DNA of 64,000 nt from Apostichopus japonicus. Taxonomy: Eukaryota > Echinodermata > Holothuroidea > Aspidochirotida > Stichopodidae. Location: contig NC_092577.1 of NCBI RefSeq assembly GCF_037975245.1, forward strand, positions 11,104,013-11,168,012, given 5' to 3'. Made by a program: the position numbers and the translations under genes. Of the stretch, positions 1 to 10,148 are shown in pieces. The first letter of the stretch is position 1, and the number at the start of each line of letters is the position of its first letter. The notes under the pieces were generated by a model that was given only the letters and a program-made list of their open reading frames with translations, had not been told where the DNA came from and ran no database searches.

Positions 1-842
1 CTGGCTGTGGGAGATACGGTAGCTTATAAAACAAGGTTTCCACAAGTTTGCGTTTGGTGACTCCAAATGGACTTGGACCTCCAAGACCCCTATTGTTTTT
101 GGTGCAGGTGTGTATAGCCACGTACAATAGACTGACTTGTGTTTATTTAACGTATCAAAATGGTGGTTCGGGCCATTTCTATAGTAACAGCTAGTTCTGC
201 TTATACTAACACCTTTCTAGTGTACTGAAGTCATCGATACCTCAATGCATTTTGCATTCTGGTTTACATTACGCGGTTGAGCAATTTTGAACAGCGCCGA
301 TAGCAACAACGTAAGTTTAGACAATGACGTATGTTTAGACAACGGAAGTTAAAATAACAACGTGAGTTTGAGCAACAACGTGGTAAAACAGCAGCAACAA
401 CTTTAGTTTAGACTGCAACAAACTTAGTTTATACAACGAAATATGGTTGCCCTTTTCGCGTTCCATACTGAAGCACTCCTTGCCAAAATTTTGGCTGGCT
501 GCCTACATACCTCAGGCTCAAAGACTTCTAAGAATCCGCAAGTGCTGATTGGCTATAGGGCTCTCATGCTTACAGTTCAACAGTTAATAACAACTCCCAG
601 TCCTGCTTTAATTCCACTAACAGCCTCTGCAGAGCTTAACCACAAATGTAAACAAACACTACAGAGACTGGGAGACAAATTAAAGGAGCTTTGGCAAAAG
701 GTGAAGGCTCAGATTTTTTTAAACAATGGGGATTCATTGTAATTAATTAACTTTTGACCAAAAATTATTAGGCATCATCTTATTCATTTACAATCCAACA
801 ATCATCAGTTCAACTTTGAATATGATCCATCAAAATCTTGAG
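1..842. other. Gene-free stretch with short degenerate repeats
   Basis: No recognisable gene is seen. Between about 306 and 438 a degenerate unit of roughly 25 bp built on GTTTAGACAA and CAACAACG recurs several times. A 99-codon open frame on the + strand at 443-742 has no similarity that I recognise and no neighbouring exon structure, so I do not call it a gene. Confidence 0.4.
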
Positions 843-1370
843 GAGATTGAGATATTTGAAAATATTACAAAGAATGACCCCTGATGACCCCCTAAATGAC
901 ATTTGACCTCAATTTTCCGAACACCCCTCATAACCCTCATCCCGAGGAACGTTGTGACCAAGTTTCATCATAACTGGTCATACACTGTACGAACAGGAGC
1001 AATTTGAAAATATAGGGCGGCGGCCCGGGCCACAAAAGATCCCTAGTTGATCTTTGATCTCAAATTCATGAACACCCTGAAGGTAAAACTTCCATAGTAC
1101 TATCGTGACAAACCCTCAACATTGTACCATAGAATCTGTAGGAGAAGAAGCATTTTGTGTATTTCCACAAAATGGCCCATTACGGCCCACAGGTGACCAT
1201 TGACCCCAATTTCGGACCATCTCTGATGGCCCTATACCCAATGGTCCTTGTGTCCAAGTTTCATGAAATTCCATTAAATACTGCGTGAGTGGGAGCGGTT
1301 TTACCAATTGTTGACGGATAGAGTGATAGACGCCGCACTGTATCAATAGCTCACACAAGCATGCTGGTAT
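843..1370. repeat. Diverged TGACCCC-rich repeat
   Basis: Degenerate units contain TGACCCC, TTTGACCTC and GTTTCATNAAA phrases (for example near 880, 955, 1195 and 1255). They resemble the clearer four-unit tandem array at 24590-25165. The open frame on the - strand here is a by-product of the repeat. Confidence 0.45.
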
Positions 1371-1499
1371 GAGCTAAAAATGGAGTTGTCGGTGTAAGGG
1401 GTAGGGTGAGGCGCACGTCCCCTCTGTAATCTTCGATCTGTCACTGGCTACCATGTGTATATAATAGGGATCAGTGCTGTAATTATGACTGTTCCTCTT

Positions 1500-1700
1500 T
1501 CTCTTCCCGAGGTCTTGGCGTTTATCTTCTACTTCCTCCTTTTCTCCTTTTTCTCTCTTTCTTCTTTTTCTTTTCCCTTCCTTCCTCTCCTCCTTTTCTT
1601 TTTTCTCCCTCTTTTTCCCTTTTTTCTTCTCTTTTTTTCTCTCCTCTTTTCCTTACCCGGGGGGGCGCGCCCCCAACGCCCCCCTGGATACGCGCCTGGT
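1500..1700. repeat. Polypyrimidine tract joined to a probable MITE end
   Basis: About 150 bp of almost pure C/T is followed at 1660-1698 by a G/C-rich end (CCCCCCTGGATACGCGCCTG). Read in reverse, this starts CAGGCGCG, like the left end of the hAT-like element at 30213. The other end of the element was not identified. Confidence 0.35.
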
Positions 1701-1834
1701 AACTATTAATTTACTATTTGTTATAGTGACACTATTCTGTATTATTAATCTCCGAACAATTCAGGCTTATTGCGGCTTACCATTTTCAAGTTTTCTTCTG
1801 AGCAATTTTACTTGATGATTTGTTATGCTATGTT

Positions 1835-2075
1835 AGTTTTTGTATAGCGCTTTATATGGCACAGCCATCTCATAGCACTTTGAATCCCTGGTCATCAGGC
1901 TGGCTGCTGAGAATCCAGCGCACACAGATTAGTTACCTCACAGGTACCCATTTATACACCTGAATGGATAGGGGCAGTCGAGATAAAAGTGCCTTGCCCA
2001 AGGACACAACATAACAGGATTATATATAAAACAAAAGCATTAGCCACTCGGCCTCCACGCTCTTCTTGTTTTGCT
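1835..2075. repeat. Interspersed repeat (SINE or LINE tail-like)
   Basis: The segment carries GCGCTTTATATGGC near 1850, TTGCCCAAGGACACAAC near 1995 and GCCACTCGGCCTCC near 2042. These phrases are common in dispersed repeats of marine animal genomes, and the last resembles the reverse of a tRNA-like head. Exact ends and family are not determined. The 102-codon frame over it is not a gene. Confidence 0.4.
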
Positions 2076-2588
2076 TATTCTAAGCTATTTTTTCCTGTAA
2101 GTGCACGCCATTTTAGGATGGGAGGAGCAGAAGGGAGGGGCGGGGCAAGCACAACCACGGTCCACCCCTCTAGTTTAGTGTGCATGATCATCATCCGTAC
2201 CCCCATGCATTGTTTCATGGACCGCTGGGCTATCATAGTCAAACCCGGTTACGGTGAAGCCCGTTACACCAACAGAATTGCCTGTAAGGTTTCATAATAG
2301 TATGTACGATTGTATAAAACATAAGTAAAGAAAGAGGCTTGAGACCACGACGTCACTACCATTTGAAAAAACCTATTCTCTGGTCATTCTGTTTGCAAAA
2401 AGAATGATGATAATCTAAGAAATCAATTTAATTTTCCCTAGTTATAATAACGTTTCATATCAGAATAATAATCTGATATATCAGAAAAATAATCTGATAT
2501 ACCAGATTAAGAAAATTGTCTTTCATGGCCCTAATGGGCTTTCGTACTACGTAGTTCACCAGCTAAAGGTCCGCTTGGTTAACGGGCT

Positions 2589-2980
2589 CGTGGGGGGGGG
2601 GGGGGGGCTGGGGCGTATTCTGGTTTAGTTCGGGTAGTAACCTGGGTGAGGAATCTGTGCTGGTGTATTTGTGCGGGTAGAGTTTCCCCGGAGGTAATTG
2701 CTGGGGGTGGGGTTAATTGTCCTCGGGGGTATTTGTCCTCGATGTATGTCCGGGGTAGTTGTCCCGGGGGTAGTTGTCTGGGGGTACTTATCCTCGGGGG
2801 TATTTGTCCTCGGTGGTGTATGTCCGGGGGATATTTGTCCGGGGGTAATTGTCCTCGGAGGTATTCGTCCTCGGGGGTTTTTGTCCGGGGGGTGATCGTC
2901 CGGGGGTACTTGTCCCGGGGGTATGAGTCCGGGGGTATATGTCCGGGGGTATTTGTCCGGGGGGTATTTGTCCGGCAACC
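2589..2980. repeat. G-rich 15-bp minisatellite
   Basis: After a poly-G run at about 2592-2608, a unit of 14-16 bp built on GTCCTCGGGGGTATT or GTCCGGGGGTATT repeats about 17 times between 2719 and 2975. Units vary at one to three positions. Because the unit is close to a multiple of three and has few stop codons, several frames on both strands are open and give Pro/Thr/Arg- or Gly/Val-rich translations. These are not genes. G4-5 tracts every 15 bp on the + strand could form G-quadruplexes. The array abuts the conserved upstream block of TRIM copy A at about 2981. Confidence 0.85.
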
Positions 2981-3200
2981 ATCCACTTAAACTAATACTA
3001 ATCAAAGTCTTTGAACAAAAGTTTACCCTTGACAATACTCAATCCCACCCCGCCTCCCATCCCGGTAATTGAATAACTGCATAATGATATACCTAGAGAA
3101 CTGCACTTAACATCTAATTTAATTAATGTTTTAGTCTTACTCATGCTCTCGACGACCGCAGCAGTATTTGTTAATTTCTATATTATTTTGTAAATTGCAG
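2981..3200 (+). promoter_or_regulatory. Truncated conserved upstream block and 3' splice site of TRIM copy A
   Basis: From ATCCACTTAAACT at 2981 onward this matches the regions just upstream of copies C, D and E (CTTTGAACAAAAGTTTACCC, then CACCCCGCCTCCCATC, then TAAATTGCAG). It ends in a 3' splice site (AG at 3199-3200), identical in all five copies, 19 nt before the ATG. The outer half of the block, including the palindromic element present in C and D, is missing and replaced by the minisatellite. The upstream exon was not located. Confidence 0.65.
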
Positions 3201-3219
3201 AATCTCGTCATCAAGACAA

Positions 3220-5376
3220 ATGGCTTCGTCAACTCCTCTCACGGATCTGGCAGAGAACTTCTTCCTGTGCTCTGTTTGCTTGGATCAATTTAAAGAACCG
3301 AAACAGTTACCGTGTCTGCATCGATATTGTAGAAATTGCTTGGAGACAGTCATTCAAGCCAGTTATGATGGGACGCTTAAGTGTCCATTGTGTAAACAGG
3401 AATACGTGATACCAGAAAATGGTGTTGACGATTTCAAGACAGACTTCCATATGAAGAGTATGATTGAGTTCATACATTTGCGAAAGTGTATTGAAAATAA
3501 AGATTTCAAGAAGTGTGTAAGCTGTTTCAAGAATACTGAAGTTTCAGCTTATTGTTTTAAGTGCAGAGATTACTTGTGTGACCAATGTTACAAAGTTCAT
3601 GTAACCAGTAAAATGTTTACAGATCACAAAAGCCACATTCTGAGATTGGATAATATAGAAGGAAAGAATATGACACTGGATAAATTAACATCACTAACGG
3701 AAGATCCCAGGTGCCATATCCATGCAAAGAAGGAAGCACAATTATGCTGCAGTTCTTGCGGAAATGTACCAGTGTGCATAGCTTGTACATATATTAAGCA
3801 CAAAGGTCATGACCTGCATGACGTTACTGAAATAGCAGAAAGTGAAAGAAAACTACTAAAACAAGAACTTGCTGAACTAACCAAATACAAAAGTAAACTA
3901 TATGGCCTACCAACGAAAATAAAAGCTACTACACAGAAGCTGAATGAAAATGTCGTGAAAAAAACAGAAAGATTGATAAATCAGCACAAGCAGCAGACAC
4001 ACAAGATTAAAGATAAACTTGCGGAATGTACTAAGGAACGAAAAAGAGGTTTAGAGGACATCGGAAGCAAAAGAATAGAAAACAACATTCGGATAACTCT
4101 TAATTTGGAAGAGGAGTTGAGCCAAGTGAGAAAGAAATATGATAAACTCAGGAAAACAACGAATCAAAAATATGACAACGAATCTGAAGAGTTTATAAAC
4201 AAATGTGATAAAACTGAGGGCGAGCTCTTTAGAAAACTTGGAAGCCTAGATGCTAACTTCAAGAATTTGACAACAGCAAAAGACCAGCTTGTAAATCAAA
4301 ATGAAAATGAACTAAAACAAATAAGAGAATATTGCGAACAGATTACTAAACGATACGAGAACCTCACAGCAACGACATCATCTATTCTTGCTACTAAAGA
4401 TGATTGGACAGACGCTCAGTGTATTCCTGATATTAGAGCAGCCTTTGAATCTCTGATAGAAGAAATGAAAAAGGAATATCAAGAGTTAGAATCTTTATCT
4501 GATTTTGTTCTCAGTGATGTAACAAAGGTTATTATTGACAACGTCACGATTGCACAAGCAGTGGCCAAAGTTAAAATTAACTCTATCATTGGTGTTATAA
4601 GCAGAGGAGATACCAGGATTTTCATTACTGAAAAGGCTGGGTATTCACACATCACTGTGTGCAACAGAAAAAGTGAAATACAACTACACATTGATAAGGT
4701 CATGACTATACAACATTGGCGTTATTGTCGTCTGCTTTCTGAGTTCAAATTTATAACATTTTGTTGGCCTGATGAAATCTGTATTTATGATGTACGTGAT
4801 GGGGCAAAGAGCAGGAAGAATATTCGTAACGTCATTATCAAGTGGCCACATGATCAGTTCGTGAGTTGTGTCACTACTGATTCTGTGAAGAATCATATTA
4901 TTGTCGGTACTAACAAAAGAGATGTGTATGTATTTACTGATCAGTTGAATTACAGTCACAACATTACACTACCAGATGTAATCGATGATTCGCATGATAT
5001 CTCTGCACATAGAGGTAGTCTCCTTGTCTGTGACAAGGCGTGTGGTAGAGCATATGCAGTCACCATGGTGGAATCACAGAGTAAGCTGATGTATGAATTC
5101 ACCAAACCAGGTCTTGATGGATTGCACTGGAGACCTATCAGTGTCTGCACAGACAATAATGAGTTCATTTACATGATATGGAAAGCAGACATCTTACATC
5201 GGCGGAGATGTATTCTGGTACAATACAGTCAGGATGGCCGACAGTTACTCACAACAAGAATATTAGATGATAACGTTTACCGCGTGTCAACATATGAAGG
5301 GAACAGTTTAGAAAAACTTCTAATAGCAACAAGGAGATGTGAAGAGTTGTACACGTACAACCTAGTAGTGTCGTAG
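3220..5376 (+). CDS. TRIM-type RING/B-box E3 ubiquitin ligase, copy A
   Basis: 718 residues in one uninterrupted coding exon. A perfect C3HC4 RING is seen (C17, C20, C32, H34, C37, C40, C55, C58), then a B-box1 (C99, C102, C112, C115, C120, C123, H127, H136) and a B-box2 (C165, H168, C177, C180, C186, C189, H194, H197). Residues about 205-440 are Lys/Glu/Gln-rich heptad-like coiled coil. Residues about 460-718 hold repeated beta-strand-like blocks such as NHIIVGTNKRDVYVFTD, which suggest a beta-propeller without canonical NHL repeats. By family knowledge it should accept a charged E2 through the RING and dimerise through the coiled coil. The C-terminus would bind substrate or ligand. The ATG is chosen because it is conserved in A, B, C and E and lies 19 nt after the shared splice acceptor. 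All zinc ligands are intact, so it is probably functional. A role in innate defence is inference only. Confidence 0.92.
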   Translation: MASSTPLTDLAENFFLCSVCLDQFKEPKQLPCLHRYCRNCLETVIQASYDGTLKCPLCKQEYVIPENGVDDFKTDFHMKSMIEFIHLRKCIENKDFKKCVSCFKNTEVSAYCFKCRDYLCDQCYKVHVTSKMFTDHKSHILRLDNIEGKNMTLDKLTSLTEDPRCHIHAKKEAQLCCSSCGNVPVCIACTYIKHKGHDLHDVTEIAESERKLLKQELAELTKYKSKLYGLPTKIKATTQKLNENVVKKTERLINQHKQQTHKIKDKLAECTKERKRGLEDIGSKRIENNIRITLNLEEELSQVRKKYDKLRKTTNQKYDNESEEFINKCDKTEGELFRKLGSLDANFKNLTTAKDQLVNQNENELKQIREYCEQITKRYENLTATTSSILATKDDWTDAQCIPDIRAAFESLIEEMKKEYQELESLSDFVLSDVTKVIIDNVTIAQAVAKVKINSIIGVISRGDTRIFITEKAGYSHITVCNRKSEIQLHIDKVMTIQHWRYCRLLSEFKFITFCWPDEICIYDVRDGAKSRKNIRNVIIKWPHDQFVSCVTTDSVKNHIIVGTNKRDVYVFTDQLNYSHNITLPDVIDDSHDISAHRGSLLVCDKACGRAYAVTMVESQSKLMYEFTKPGLDGLHWRPISVCTDNNEFIYMIWKADILHRRRCILVQYSQDGRQLLTTRILDDNVYRVSTYEGNSLEKLLIATRRCEELYTYNLVVS

Positions 5377-5990
5377 ATTAAGGAAATTATTTTAAGTTCA
5401 AGTTCATCGAGAAATAAGACTTTAATTTTCTATCCAAATACAAGTGCTGTGGTCGAGTGGATAAAGGAGATGACATTTAAAGCAATGAGGCTAGGCGATT
5501 GAGAGGTTCGTGGTTGCATTTCCGGCCGGATAATGGTAAGGTGGATTTTCATCAAAGAGCAATCTACGGTTTCCCCATCTGAAATGACTCTCTAGATTGA
5601 AAAGGATTCCAAATTTGAGTTAAAATGTTGATTTGGAAGCCTCCCGACGTGAAAGTTGTTATCAATAAGCCTTTGCGGGATTTACTTAAACATTTCGTAA
5701 AATTAGTGCCCGATTATTATTATTATTATTATTATTATCATTATCGCAATGTTTGATTTCTTTACTTGTTTTATTGTGTTTGTTTTCATTTCCTGACAGA
5801 CAGATAATCTCCAAAAAGAACAAAAGTATGAATGTTATTTCAGCAGTTGGGAGAAGTGATATCCAAGTAATATCTTCCTGGTAAGAATTATCACTGATTT
5901 TAACGTCCAACATGTTTCCGAGAATATTCTGTGTCTGAAGTTGGGCCCTCTTGAAAGTAGCCCAAGGCAGAGGCTAGAGTGTACTCTAGC
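5377..5990 (+). other. 3' flank of copy A, interrupted by a SINE
   Basis: The first 70 bases after the stop (TTCATCGAGAAATAAGACTT) and the segment about 5840-5990 (CCGAGAATATTCTGTG, GGGCCCTCTTGAAAGTAGCC) match the 3' flanks of copies B, C and D. The duplicated unit therefore extends beyond the coding region. The intervening piece is a SINE-like insertion plus an (ATT)n run at 5716-5738. No canonical AATAAA was found close to the stop. Confidence 0.6.
5445..5685 (+). mobile_element. tRNA-derived SINE-like insertion
   Basis: The left end TGGTCGAGTGGATAAAGG matches a tRNA A box of the Leu/Ser type, followed about 60 bp later by a degenerate B-box-like GAGGTTCGTGGTTGC. A tRNA-unrelated body follows, and there is no intact tRNA fold. 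The element breaks a 3' flank that is continuous in other TRIM copies. Ends are approximate. Confidence 0.5.
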
Positions 5991-6158
5991 CCGTGTTATT
6001 GCCATTGACCAGAACGATTCTTGACAGATAAATCTAAGAAAGGAAAAGAAAATTTCTGGGAACTAAACCTAAAGACCACGGCACCATTCGGTTTAAACAT
6101 CAGAAAAGATTTGCCATCCCAGAAAAACCAAAACAATTCCTTTGCAATTACGACAGAA

Positions 6159-6196
6159 TCGGATTAAAATAATCCGACGCGGATTAAAATAATCCG
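6159..6196. repeat. Two tandem perfect palindromes with TAATCC half-sites
   Basis: TCGGATTAAAATAATCCGA at 6159-6177 is a perfect 19-bp palindrome. Its 17-bp core CGGATTAAAATAATCCG repeats at 6180-6196, 21 bp downstream. Each contains inverted GGATTA/TAATCC, the known recognition core of K50 (Otx/Pitx/bicoid-type) homeodomains. Regulatory use is inference; it may instead be part of a mobile element end. Confidence 0.6.
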
Positions 6197-6262
6197 ATAA
6201 TAATCTTTTCTATAAAATAGTTTCAATACCTGCTACTCCTTGTCACTTTCGGTGATCATGCA

Positions 6263-6295
6263 CTGAAGAAGAGCTAGTTTTGCTCGAAAGCTCTG
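6263..6295 (+). ncRNA. Possible degenerate hammerhead-like motif
   Basis: CTGAAGAAGAGC, a 7-nt loop, then GCTCGAAAGC. This reads like a hammerhead core (CTGATGA, stem II, GAAA) with a 4-bp stem II GAGC/GCTC but an altered first core strand (CTGAAGA). Penelope-like elements often carry such sequences. It may equally be a chance or decayed element end. Confidence 0.25.
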
Positions 6296-6417
6296 CAAAA
6301 ACCAAACATTGGCTGTTTTACTTCCAATCACTTACCTAATTCAATGATTGTATCTCACTCTAGATCCAGCCTTTCTCTAAATTCAGCATAGTTGTTTAAC
6401 AGTTTTCCCGTTATTCC

Positions 6418-6778
<361 letters not shown>

Positions 6779-7036
6779 ATGTAGACTAGTTGAGACTAGT
6801 GGAACACTAGTAGTTATAACTCAGAGTTTCATGTGTTGAGCGATCATCAGACACCTGATAGCTTCAAGTTATGCTCCATGAATATATAGGCTCTTCGTAG
6901 GGATTACCGGGGATTATAGGGTTGTTGGTGTATTGTTCCTCTGTCGATGTGTCTCCTTTTGCATCCGTTCTGTTGGTGATTTTTTTGCCATTCTTCGGTG
7001 TTCCCTCCTTTGACGGTGTCCAGTTGGGGGGGGGTA

Positions 7037-7076
<40 letters not shown>

Positions 7077-7110
7077 AATCAATAAAGAATAACACACCAG
7101 AAAAATTCCA

Positions 7111-7152
7111 CTTCACGACCGGTTTCGTCCTTTTGGGACTCATCAGGCGAAG
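7111..7152 (-). ncRNA. Hammerhead ribozyme (minimal type I), minus strand
   Basis: Read on the - strand: stem I strand CTTCGC, core CTGATGA, stem II GTCC/GGAC closed by the 5-nt loop CAAAA, core GAAA, palindromic stem III ACCGGT, cleavage triplet GTC, then stem I strand GTGAAG. Stem I pairs completely (5 Watson-Crick pairs and one G-U). The zero-loop stem III is typical of the minimal hammerheads of Penelope-like elements, which are known to act best as dimers. All conserved core bases are present. Confidence 0.8.
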
Positions 7153-7316
7153 GTAGGAATCGAATCCTGTACAATCTTAATACTTGGGTAATACGCCCTT
7201 AATGACAGTTATTCAAAGCCAATTTATACGCTTTAACACAACTTACAGTAGAATCACTGTGGTCGAGTGGTACGGGCTTAGGTTCGTGACACGAAGATCC
7301 GGGGTTCGATTCCTAC

Positions 7317-7358
7317 CTCCGCCTGATGAGTCCCAAAAGGACGAAACCGGTCGTGAAG
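7317..7358 (+). ncRNA. Hammerhead ribozyme (minimal type I), plus strand
   Basis: Same architecture as the - strand motif. CTGATGAG is at 7323-7330, stem II GTCC/GGAC at 7330-7333 and 7339-7342, GAAA at 7343-7346, and stem III ACC/GGT at 7346-7351. The predicted cleavage is after C7352 of GTC, and stem I strands are 7317-7322 and 7353-7358. One stem I pair is an A-C mismatch because the upstream strand reads CTCCGC rather than CTTCGC, so it may be weaker than its partner. Confidence 0.78.
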
Positions 7359-7428
7359 TGGAATTTTTCTGGTGTGTTATTCTTTATTGATTTACTATAT
7401 ATCTGTCATACCACTTGCTACACATTCA

Positions 7429-7429
<1 letters not shown>

Positions 7430-7467
<38 letters not shown>

Positions 7468-7754
7468 AATATATATATGTATATATATACATATAGATAT
7501 ATATATATATATATATAAATATATTTATCTTTATTACATAATTCAATTAGTCATTCGACATTTATTCATAACATGACATCAAAACTGATGTTAGGATATC
7601 TCATTATATTTAGCTTTACACTTCTGCCTTCATTGACAAGTTCTGCTATGTGTCTGTATTTGTGAAGCATTATTTAAGGTTGTTAGTCTTCTAACACACA
7701 GTCATTCTCTTTATTACTCTTAATATTTAACGTCTGTCTCTAGAAACATGTATG

Positions 7755-7782
<28 letters not shown>
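7430..7782. repeat. Further (TA)n tracts
   Basis: TA-rich microsatellite at about 7430-7522 and a short pure (TA)n at 7757-7782, with ordinary AT-rich sequence between. No coding signal. Confidence 0.8.
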
Positions 7783-7785
<3 letters not shown>

Positions 7786-9077
7786 TTTTAATACAGATTG
7801 AGATATTATATCTCATGTCAGTAACATAGCATATGAACCTATTTAATTTCAATCGTAAGTGGGTGTAACAAACCATAAATAAAATTTGCTAATTTAAGTT
7901 AATATTTTGTCAGAGGATACTTAGTTTTTCACTTATTTTAGTAAATAGAAACAAATATATGATCTTGATCGGAACGGTCTTTGAAACTAAACAGAATGCG
8001 TGATTTGCGTCAGACGATTGCACCTGTATTCGTGCTAAATAATCGGGTTTGTCTGGACGGGTACATTCCACAACACTAAGAAACACACGCATAGACGCAT
8101 TAAATGTTCAACGTCAGTTTAATACAAGTAATTAGTCTCTGCTGTTATGGTAAAGTCTGCTTAATCCAGCTTCCCAAATAGAAACCTTAACTAACAATTG
8201 GCGTATGCCGTTAATGATGTATCCAGTATATGCTATGGTGTGTTTGGTAATTCGGTAAAATGAGTGTCTATATTGTTCAACAATGACGTTTGTGAAGTAG
8301 TTTTTTTCAGTGAAATTGTATTATTGAATTAAGGGTAAAATGGCTTCAATGAGTTGGTGAAGAATGAATGGAACAATATCTCTTCTTCCTCCAAAAAGCG
8401 GAATGCATGATCATGTTTATTCCACATTAACATCATTTGTTCGAAGAAAATGGAATAGCTGTTGTTAATATGATGAGTGGAGAAGTTACGACCTACGAGT
8501 TTCTTTCATTGCTTTGTGTTTTCAACACGATTGCCTCCCACACTACGATAAAAGGAGGTCTGTCATATATAGTACTGTGTCACAGAGAAAGGATGTCTTT
8601 GATTGATCATAACTGATAATATCGCAATAATTCATTTTTGTTTAATGTGAGGTTCCTACAAAAACGGGAACATAAATGGATATATTAATTTAGAAACGAT
8701 ACCAACTGATGGATATGTTATGACCATCTTTTTGTATCTTCTGCTTACTTTCAACTCATTCAAATGACTACTTATCACATTTGGGAAATTTTAAAATATG
8801 ATTTTATTATGCCATTTTCTTAAGCAAATCAAGACAGATCAAGGCAGTTAATTGCATCCATTGATAGGGATAATAATATCACTTTTGAGGAAGTATCCAC
8901 AGAAAGCCTTTCTTGGATATGGCAGTTGTAAGTGATGGCGCTATAGTGGGATAATGACAGAAACAATTGCCTTGCCTAATCAATATTCTTCATTATGATT
9001 TCGATGTAGAATTGTTTTTTACTAACATCAAGTAAAGAATCACAAAGTTGCAGTGGGAAAAGAAGTGTAAATATAAA
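7783..9077. other. No gene seen
   Basis: AT-rich unique-looking sequence without a credible open frame, RNA gene or recognised repeat. Confidence 0.5.
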
Positions 9078-10148
9078 TGATATAAATTCGAACTTTAAAT
9101 TTTTAAGAATGAATGAAATTCAGTTACAACGCTGATAAATATAGCGGCAAGTTTGGTTGTTGAGATTTAAGATATCATAGGAGGAAAGTAATAACACGCT
9201 CATCGTGATGATTCCTAACTTACAACTGACTTGTGTTTGAAAAATTGGTTTGTTAATACTACGTGTAACTTCGTGTAGTTAACGGGGTAAAAAACTAACT
9301 AAAATGTATTGACAAATATGTCGCGTGACATTGAGCTATAGGTCTGTCACTGTACATCCCATTTTCCTGTCAACGTAGAATGCATATCAAAACTGTTTCT
9401 GCTAGTATTGTAGGGTAAAAATACCAAGAAAGTTGAAAGTAACTTGATATAATCTGACGTGTACTACGATTAGTAAGACGACAGCAGCTTCGAGTGACCA
9501 GAAGAGCAGTTTGTATGAACATAAGGAACCAATGGTAAGTTACGCTCTAATTACGCAGAGAGGCACCGCCCCTTTCTATCGTCAGAGCGGGAGAAGATGC
9601 GAAAGATCATCATTATAAATTCGAACTCTATATGTAAAGGATGGAATTCATTTATTACGCGGATAATTTGAGCCGCAAGTTTAGTTGTTGTTTAATGCAA
9701 ACAATCTGAGCAGATGAAAAGTATGATTGTGTTTCAGATATCATAGCGGTAAAGTAAGAACACGCTTATCGTGATGAAGTCCAAGTAACTGAAGTGCAAC
9801 TGTCTTACGTTTGAAAACATTTTATTTACACGTTTAACTTCGTGTACTTTACAGTGTCAAAGTCTAACTATGTAAATCTTATAAATCCATCGGTCATGTG
9901 ACAGATCTGCCACAGTGCACGCCATTTTCCTTTCAACGTGGAATGCGTAAGGAATCTGTTTCTGCTAGTATTAGAGGAAAAATAGACCAAAAAAGTTTAA
10001 ATTAAACTTGACATACTGACGTTTACTCCAAATCGTAAGACGACAACAGCTTCAAGTCACCAGAGGAGCAGTTGGTATGAACATAACGAACTAACAGTAA
10101 GTTACGCTCTAATAACGCAGACAGGAACCGCCCGTTTCTATCGTCAGG
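9078..10148. repeat. Tandem duplication of a ~0.5-kb segment upstream of copy B
   Basis: Unit 1 (about 9078-9585) and unit 2 (about 9611-10148) are diverged direct copies. Both contain ATAAATTCGAACT, AACACGCT(C/T)ATCGTGATGA, CCATTTTCCT, CTGTTTCTGCTAGTATT, AAGACGACA and TTACGCTCTAAT, ending in TTTCTATCGTCAG. The offset is 533 bp at the start and 562 bp at the end. Both keep a consensus-like 5' splice site GTAAGTTACGC (9535 and 10097). Each could be an alternative first exon for TRIM copy B, whose splice acceptor is at 12747. That link is inference. Confidence 0.75.

Larger units (their letters stand above)
7067..7402. mobile_element. Foldback element: 98-bp inverted repeat carrying paired hammerhead ribozymes
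   Basis: The left arm 7067-7164 is the reverse complement of the right arm 7305-7402 with one mismatch seen (TTCG versus TCCG), separated by about 140 bp. Each arm holds one hammerhead motif pointing in opposite directions. The loop plus the start of the right arm (about 7256-7320) reads like a decayed tRNA, with A-box-like TGGTCGAGTGG at 7260, GTGACACGAA, and a perfect B box GGTTCGATTCC at 7303. The element lies between TA microsatellites. A Penelope-like retroelement terminus or a retrozyme/SINE-type derivative is the likely origin; no reverse transcriptase is present here. Confidence 0.7.

Noticed and set aside
2579-3035. Overlapping open frames of 64-136 codons on both strands (Pro/Thr/Arg-rich and Gly/Val-rich)
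   Set aside because: They are translations of a 15-bp minisatellite in several frames; no frame has codon-level conservation or flanking gene structure.
4479-5168. Minus-strand frames within the TRIM genes (also near 13454, 14306, 33118, 34239, 45153 and 46076)
   Set aside because: Shadows of the sense coding sequence, recurring at the same places in each paralogue.
7256-7322. Functional tRNA gene
   Set aside because: A and B boxes are present but the anticodon arm is shortened and the acceptor stem does not pair; better read as a tRNA-derived retroelement part.
7184-7390. Open frame across the tRNA-like and hammerhead region
   Set aside because: Explained by a structured RNA element; the frame is short and crosses the inverted repeat.
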